A stretch of 40,112 nt of DNA, from positions 1-40,112 of the forward strand of contig CANJCO010000046.1 of the NCBI GenBank assembly GCA_947473045.1. Direction: 5' to 3'. This stretch comes from Myxococcales bacterium (GTDB taxonomy: Bacteria; Myxococcota_A; Polyangia; Polyangiales; Polyangiaceae). Positions 34,011-40,112 of the stretch are shown in pieces. The notes under the pieces are model-generated. The model did not search any database, was not told the origin of the DNA, and saw only the letters and a program-made list of their open reading frames with translations. A program made the translations under genes and the position numbers. Position 1 is the first letter of the stretch, and each line of letters begins with the position of its first letter.

Positions 34011-34721
34011 ATGCGTCGCCGAACCGAGGGCGTGCTTTCCTCAGACGACCTCGTGCCAAGCGTCATCGAGGCGGCCGATGCCCACGATCCGCGCCGCGTC
34101 ATCGCGATGCTCGAACCGCTGGTGCTCGAACGGCGGCGGCAGCGCATTTTGCAAGTCGCCGGCGCGCGGCTGGGGTCGGTTACGGTCGTGTTCGACGCCC
34201 CGCACGACCCCTTCAACGGCGCCGCGGTGCTGCGCACGTGCGAAGCCTTCGGCGTGCACCGCGTCCACGTTGTCGAGCGGCGTGAGTCGTTTCTGGCGGC
34301 CGGCAGCGTCACGCGGAACGCGCACAAATGGCTCGACGTGCGCGCTCACAAGGGCGCCGCTCCCGCGATCGCTGAGCTGCGCGCGGGCGGCATGCGCCTC
34401 GTGGGGGCCCACCCCGAAGGCAAGCTGCTGCCGGGCGATCTCTCCGCGATCGCGCGCCTCGCGATCGTGGTCGGCAACGAGCGCGACGGAATCACCGACG
34501 ACCTCATGGCGGCGTGCGACGACACCGTGCGCGTGCCGATGCGCGGCATGGTCGAGAGCCTCAACGTGAGCGTGACGTGCGCGGTCCTGCTGTCGCACGC
34601 CACGGTCGGCCGTCCGGGCGATCTCGACGAGGCCGCGCGGACCCAGCTCTATGCCCGCGGCCTCTACTTTTCTGTGCAGCGCGCCCAAGAAGTGCTTAAT
34701 CTGCCGCCACAACAGCCATGA
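34011..34721 (+). CDS. trmH: tRNA (guanosine-2'-O-)-methyltransferase TrmH
   Basis: 236 residues from the ATG at 34011; an ATG at 33999 is equally possible and a longer frame to 33849 would run into tamB. SpoU/TrmH knot motifs: motif 1 DPFNGAAVLRTCEAFGV, motif 2 IVVGNERDGITDDLMAACDD, and motif 3 VPMRGMVESLNVSVTCAVLL. NAHKWLDVRAH matches the TrmH linker and the C-terminus YARGLYFSVQRAQEVL extends the fold. It methylates the 2'-OH of G18 in tRNA using SAM. The last four bases overlap grpE (ATGA), so tRNA modification is coupled to the chaperone genes. Confidence 0.9.
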   Translation: MRRRTEGVLSSDDLVPSVIEAADAHDPRRVIAMLEPLVLERRRQRILQVAGARLGSVTVVFDAPHDPFNGAAVLRTCEAFGVHRVHVVERRESFLAAGSVTRNAHKWLDVRAHKGAAPAIAELRAGGMRLVGAHPEGKLLPGDLSAIARLAIVVGNERDGITDDLMAACDDTVRVPMRGMVESLNVSVTCAVLLSHATVGRPGDLDEAARTQLYARGLYFSVQRAQEVLNLPPQQP

Positions 34722-35305
34722 CCGACGAATCGAACGAGTCCCAAAACGAAGCCGCAGTCGACGCTCCCGAGGCTTCGGCCACCGACCCCGAGGCCCGCGT
34801 GAGCGAAGTGGCCGAGGCGCCCGATGCGCTCGCCGTCGCGAACGCAGAAGTGGCCAAATACAGGGACATGGCGCTCCGCGGAGCCGCCGACTTCGACAAC
34901 TACCGCAAGCGCGCGAGGCGCGAGGTCGACGACGCGCGCAAGGCCGGTCGCGAGGAGCTGCTCAAAGAGTTTCTGCCGGTCTTCGACAACCTCGAGCGCG
35001 GCATCCAGAGCGCGCAGCGGTCGACCGACATCAAGGGCGTGACCGACGGGCTGGGCATGGTGCTCAAGCAGTTCGAGTCCACGCTGGGCCGCGTCGGCGT
35101 CAACAAAGTCCCGACCATTGGCGCCGCGTTCGATCCCTCAGTGCACGAGGCGATTCAGCAGGTCGAGACGAACGACCACGCCCCCGGTACGATCGTGGCC
35201 GAGGTGCAGGCCGGCTACGCTTCCGCCGAGCGCCTCGTTCGCGCGGCGATGGTGGTTGTGGCGAAGCCGAAGGCCGAGACCGACCCGGAAGTTCAGCCCA
35301 GCTGA
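34718..35305 (+). CDS. grpE: Nucleotide exchange factor GrpE
   Basis: 195 residues. Releases ADP from DnaK. An acidic N-terminus (about 1-40) leads to a coiled coil (AEVAKYRDMALRGAADFDNYRKRARREVDDARKAGREELLKEFLPVFDNLERGI), then the C-terminal beta domain FDPSVHEAIQQVETNDHAPGTIVAEVQAGYASAERLVRAAMVVVAK. Every family element is present at about the usual size. Start overlaps trmH by four bases. dnaK follows after 78 bases. Confidence 0.96.
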   Translation: MTDESNESQNEAAVDAPEASATDPEARVSEVAEAPDALAVANAEVAKYRDMALRGAADFDNYRKRARREVDDARKAGREELLKEFLPVFDNLERGIQSAQRSTDIKGVTDGLGMVLKQFESTLGRVGVNKVPTIGAAFDPSVHEAIQQVETNDHAPGTIVAEVQAGYASAERLVRAAMVVVAKPKAETDPEVQPS

Positions 35306-35383
35306 GTCGCCGCAGGCGCTTGTTGCCCGCCGCGGCCGAAGAAATGTAGGAGCGCGCCCGGCGCTGATCTACTCTCAGGAGCG
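35306..35383 (+). promoter_or_regulatory. grpE-dnaK gap with hairpin and ribosome site
   Basis: 78 bases. AGCGC-GCCCG-GCGCT forms a stem-loop at 35351-35365. An AGGAG ribosome site at 35377-35381 is only two bases from the dnaK ATG, closer than usual. A separate dnaK promoter is possible, but I see no clear -35/-10. Confidence 0.35.
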
Positions 35384-37242
<1,859 letters not shown>

Positions 37243-37246
<4 letters not shown>

Positions 37247-37791
37247 ACCCCGCCCGGGCGCCGCTCGGCCTCGCGTATCGCCTGTTTGTCCGCGCCGAAC
37301 GCGATCCCCTCGCGCGCGGCCTCGTCGTGCGGATGGTGCAGCGTTGGTTCTCCGTGCTGGTGGCCGAGCGCGCGCGGGGTGGCCGCAGGCTGTTCGAGCT
37401 CTCGCGGCGCTGGCTGACGCGCTTCGGCGCCTATCGCGGTCCGAGGCTCGCGCAGGCGCTCGGCGTCGACCCGAACCACATGGGCGATCTGGCCCGCATT
37501 CAAGACTTCGAAGACCGCGCTTTTTCCGTGGAAGGTCACTGGACCGCGCGCGAGCGTTCTTCGGCTACGAAGTGCGAGACGGCGTGCCCGTTCGCCGAAA
37601 TCGCGGCTGCGATGCCGGAGCTATGCACCGAACTCGTGCACGGCCTCGAGACCGCGACGTTCCGCGCGATTAACCCGACCTATCGCCTCGTGCCGCTCGA
37701 ACGACTGCTGTCGAAGCGCGACGGGCACTGCGAGTTTTCTCATCACATCGGCGCCCACGCGCCCACGCCGCCGGCGCGCCCTGCGCTATAG
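37243..37791 (+). CDS. Cys-containing protein coupled to dnaK, ATC-hydrolase-like
   Basis: 182 residues from a GTG that overlaps the dnaK stop by four bases (GTGA), so it is translationally coupled. Residues 1-95 are Arg-rich and helical. Residues 105-168 have a pattern of Cys111, Cys115-Pro-Phe-Ala-Glu, Pro-Glu-Leu-Cys128, [22 protein letters not shown] (Cys163), then HH. This CPFAE - PELC - GxxCxF layout resembles the domain of L-2-amino-thiazoline-4-carboxylic acid hydrolases and related V4R-like regulatory or enzymatic domains, but I am not certain. It could be a small Cys-dependent enzyme or redox/metal sensor. No signal peptide. The leuA-like gene starts eight bases later. Confidence 0.75.
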
Positions 37792-37799
37792 TCGGCGCC

Positions 37800-39062
37800 A
37801 TGCCGAACTCTCCCACCGACGCCGCCGCCGATCTCGTATTCGACTGGAACGAGCTGTCGCGCAAGGGGCGCATCATCCCTCAGGGCGTGACCTTCTTCGA
37901 TGAGACGCTGCGCGACGGGCTGCAAAACCCGAGCGTGAAAGACCCCGGCATCGACGACAAACTCAAGCTGCTGCACTTGATGAACGATCTCGGCATTCAC
38001 GAGGCCGACATCGGTCTGCCGGGAAGCTCGCAGCGCGCCTTCGACGACGTGCTGCGCATGTGCCGCGAGGTCGCAGACTGCAAGCTCGACATCAAGATCG
38101 CCTGCGCGGGCCGCACCGTGGTCGGCGACATCACCCCGATGATCGAGATCAGCCAGCGCGCCGGCATTCCGGTCGAAGTCTACGCGTTCATCGGTTCGAG
38201 CCCGATTCGCCAGTACGCCGAGGGCTGGGACGTCGCGCTGATCGCCCAGCGCAGCGCCGAGGCCATCGACGTCGCCGTGAAGGCCGGCCTGCCGGTGGCC
38301 TATGTCACCGAAGACACCACGCGATCGCGCCCCGAGGTGCTCTCGACGCTCTTCAAGACGGCGATCGACCACGGCGCCACGCGCCTGTGCCTGAGCGACA
38401 CCGTGGGGCACGCGACGCCCGACGGCGTGCGCAATCTCGTGCAGTTTACACGGAGTATCATCGCCGGAACCGGGGCCCGGGACATCGGCATCGACTGGCA
38501 CGGTCACAACGACCGCGGCCTCGCCCTCGTGAACGCGATCTGGGCGCTCGAGTGCGGGGCCGATCGCATTCACGGCACCGCGATGGGCATCGGCGAGCGC
38601 GTGGGAAACGCTCAAATGGAGCTCATTTTGCTCAACATGAAGCTGCTGGGGCTGCTCGAAAATCAGGACCTCACCAAGCTCATGGAATACTGCCAGACGG
38701 CGGCGGGCGCGGTCGGCTGGGACATCGCGCTCAACTATCCGCTGGTCGGCGCCGATGCGTTTCGCACCGCCACGGGCGTGCACGCGGCCGCGATCATCAA
38801 GGCGATGAACAAGGGCGACGCGTGGCTCGCAGACCGCATCTACAGCGGCGTTCCGGCGGGCATGTTCGGGCGCAAGCAGGAGATCGTCATCGGCTTCATG
38901 AGCGGCGCTTCGAACGTGAACTACTACCTTCGTGAGCGTGGCATCGAGCCCGACGAGTTGCTCGTCTCCGAGCTGCTCAAAGAGGCAAAGGCGGGCTCCC
39001 ACATTCTCACCGACGCCGAGGTGTCCGCCGTCGTCTCGCGCGTGCGCGGCAGGTCGGCCTAG
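37800..39062 (+). CDS. LeuA-like HMGL-family condensing enzyme, no regulatory domain
   Basis: 420 residues in the HMGL/isopropylmalate synthase superfamily of TIM barrels that condense or cleave acetyl-CoA adducts. Catalytic Arg in FFDETLRDGLQ (residues 32-42), metal-binding His234 and His236 in DWHGHNDRG, and HGTAMGIGERVGNAQMELILL follow the LeuA/homocitrate synthase pattern. The subdomain at 310-385 (GADAFRTATGVHAAAIIKAM) is as in isopropylmalate synthases. The allosteric leucine-binding LeuA dimer domain is absent, so leucine feedback is unlikely by that route. DGLQ replaces the usual DGEQ. Substrate could be 2-oxoisovalerate, pyruvate (citramalate) or another 2-oxo acid. Operon with the dnaK-linked gene and a hydrolase. 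Confidence 0.85.
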   Translation: MPNSPTDAAADLVFDWNELSRKGRIIPQGVTFFDETLRDGLQNPSVKDPGIDDKLKLLHLMNDLGIHEADIGLPGSSQRAFDDVLRMCREVADCKLDIKIACAGRTVVGDITPMIEISQRAGIPVEVYAFIGSSPIRQYAEGWDVALIAQRSAEAIDVAVKAGLPVAYVTEDTTRSRPEVLSTLFKTAIDHGATRLCLSDTVGHATPDGVRNLVQFTRSIIAGTGARDIGIDWHGHNDRGLALVNAIWALECGADRIHGTAMGIGERVGNAQMELILLNMKLLGLLENQDLTKLMEYCQTAAGAVGWDIALNYPLVGADAFRTATGVHAAAIIKAMNKGDAWLADRIYSGVPAGMFGRKQEIVIGFMSGASNVNYYLRERGIEPDELLVSELLKEAKAGSHILTDAEVSAVVSRVRGRSA

Positions 39063-39070
39063 GCGATCGC

Positions 39071-39931
39071 ATGGCTCACGCAGACAGCGGCGGCGTACGC
39101 ATTTTCTACGAGATTACCGAGGGTCGCGGAGACGATCCGCGCACGGTGGTGCTCGTGCAGGGCCTTGGCCTGTCGTCGCGTTTTTGGTTCGAGCAGCCGG
39201 AGCTGCTCGCGGCCGATCCGCGCGGTCCTCGCCGCATTATCGTGCTCGACAACCGCGGCACCGGCCGCAGCGATCGGCCGACTGGCCCCTACAACATGCG
39301 CATGCTCGCGCGTGACGTGGTCGCTGTGCTCGACGCGGCTGGCTGCGAGCGCGCGACGCTCGTCGGCGTGTCGATGGGAGGCATGATCGCGCAGCGCGTG
39401 GCGATGCACCACCCGGACCGCGTCGATGGTCTGGTTCTGCTCGCCACCTTGCCGGGTCTGCCGCACTCGCGCCTGCCCAGCGCGAGAACTCTGGGGCTGC
39501 TCCTGTCGATGCCGCTGCAGAACAAGAGCCGCACGAGCCGCGCTCACAACCGGCTCCTTCTGCCTGAAAAAGAGCTCGATCGCGCCGCCCACCACTTCGC
39601 GAAGTGGCCGGCGGCCATCGCCCACGACCCGCTGCGCGCCCGCACGTTCGCCTCTCAGTTCGCGGCGATCGCCACGAACTGGACGGGCGATCTGCACAAG
39701 CACATCGCGTGTCCGACGATGATCGTCTCGGGCGCCGAAGACATTCTCGTTCCGCCCGACAACGGTCGTCGCCTCGCCGCCCGCATCAAGCACTCCCGCT
39801 ACGAATTGCTCGCCGATGTTGCTCACGCCGTGCCGCTGCTCGATCGCGACGTCGTCGCCCGGTCGCTGCGATCGCTCGCCGAAATGGCGGCGTCGATCGC
39901 CGCGGGCGAAGTGGCGGCGCGCGGCTTGTAG
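39071..39931 (+). CDS. Alpha/beta hydrolase
   Basis: 286 residues. Catalytic triad Ser101 in GVSMGG, Asp224 in [10 protein letters not shown] and His252 in VAHAVP, and the oxyanion region in [10 protein letters not shown] and [11 protein letters not shown]. This is a soluble, leaderless hydrolase of the type that hydrolyses esters, lactones or C-C bonds (for example 3-oxoadipate enol-lactonase-like). Substrate not readable. It starts eight bases after the LeuA-like gene, so likely co-transcribed. purB begins 56 bases later. Confidence 0.88.
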   Translation: MAHADSGGVRIFYEITEGRGDDPRTVVLVQGLGLSSRFWFEQPELLAADPRGPRRIIVLDNRGTGRSDRPTGPYNMRMLARDVVAVLDAAGCERATLVGVSMGGMIAQRVAMHHPDRVDGLVLLATLPGLPHSRLPSARTLGLLLSMPLQNKSRTSRAHNRLLLPEKELDRAAHHFAKWPAAIAHDPLRARTFASQFAAIATNWTGDLHKHIACPTMIVSGAEDILVPPDNGRRLAARIKHSRYELLADVAHAVPLLDRDVVARSLRSLAEMAASIAAGEVAARGL

Positions 39932-39987
39932 CGAAGGCTCGCGTTTCGCGCGGCCCGAGCGAGGGTGGTTGTGATATCCGCGCTCGC

Positions 39988-40112
39988 ATGATCCCGCGCT
40001 ACACGCCCGCCGACTTTGCCGCTCACTGGTCCGACGACGCCCGCTACGCCGTGTGGCTCGAGGTGGAGCTCGCGGCCTGTGAGGCGATGGAGAGCCACGG
40101 GCTCGTTCCGTC
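39988..40112 (+). CDS. purB: Adenylosuccinate lyase, N-terminal part
   Basis: 41 residues from the ATG at 39988 before the window ends. [20 protein letters not shown] followed by [12 protein letters not shown] and HGLVPS is the characteristic first helix and turn of PurB, which splits adenylosuccinate and SAICAR in purine synthesis. The rest of the gene is beyond the right edge. It is 56 bases after the hydrolase stop on the same strand. Confidence 0.85.
   Translation, partial: MIPRYTPADFAAHWSDDARYAVWLEVELAACEAMESHGLVP

Noticed and set aside
31570-34569. Very long plus-strand open frame (about 999 codons) antisense to tamB
   Set aside because: It is the antiframe of tamB in GC-rich DNA, Arg/Ala/Val/Asp-rich with no domain; the minus-strand reading has clear TamB features.
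33898-35383. CIRCE (HrcA) repeat for heat-shock control
   Set aside because: Neither the trmH upstream region nor the grpE-dnaK gap has a TTAGCACTC-N9-GAGTGCTAA-like repeat.

Overview
The window is high-GC DNA with tightly packed genes and almost no spare intergenic sequence. Gene content points to a predatory or soil myxobacterium-like organism (Myxococcota, perhaps a Polyangiales-type lineage). The signs are several lipoproteins with Asp/Gly-rich linkers after the lipobox, a MopE-type metal-binding lipoprotein, a membrane-tailed Ser/Thr kinase, a very large zinc-ribbon/TPR membrane protein, a tamB-tamA pair, an SspB adaptor ending in a ClpX-binding tail, and a trmH-grpE-dnaK string. The taxonomy is inferred from gene content only; no rRNA or tRNA gene is visible.

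Layout: (1) 1-7000, all minus strand: a left-truncated lipoprotein, a small two-TM protein, then a run reading from 7000 downwards: NtrC-type response regulator, patatin-like phospholipase, and LivM, LivG and LivF of a branched-chain amino acid type ABC transporter. LivH and the binding protein LivK are not present. (2) 7152-7577 is a lone plus-strand exported protein. (3) 7582-12942, minus: an unknown His-rich protein, a small lipoprotein, a MopE-type lipoprotein, an AMP-forming acyl-CoA ligase and another lipoprotein, the first four nearly contiguous. (4) 12976-14520, plus: sspB and tesB. (5) 14528-25731, minus: tldD, tldE/pmbA, a calcineurin-like phosphoesterase, the zinc-ribbon/TPR protein, a DUF58 protein, rsmA and a Ser/Thr kinase. 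(6) 25780-26142, plus: a Mpo1/DUF962 membrane protein whose stop codon overlaps that of the next convergent gene. (7) 26139-33897, minus: tamB followed by a tamA/bamA-like gene. (8) 34011-40112, plus: trmH, grpE, dnaK, a Cys-containing small protein, a LeuA-like enzyme, an alpha/beta hydrolase and the start of purB.

How the genes work together: cell-envelope functions dominate (TamA/TamB outer-membrane assembly, four lipoproteins, the TPR membrane protein, DUF58), alongside lipid/acyl-CoA metabolism (patatin, acyl-CoA ligase, thioesterase II) and protein quality control (SspB, GrpE, DnaK, TldD/TldE). Most adjacent pairs overlap by 1-4 bases (livM/livG, livG/livF, tldD/tldE, DUF58/rsmA, trmH/grpE, dnaK/Cys protein, lipoprotein/MopE), which implies translational coupling.

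The most unusual points are a sigma-54-type activator whose GAFTGA loop reads GAYGGA, a TldD with a Tat-lipoprotein leader beside a TldE with no leader, an unrecognised protein with an HDWAHFHNHGPFE motif, a Cys-rich insert in the periplasmic part of the TamA-like protein, and an 18-base perfect palindrome upstream of the small membrane gene. I did not find a clear novel defence, mobile or RNA-based system.
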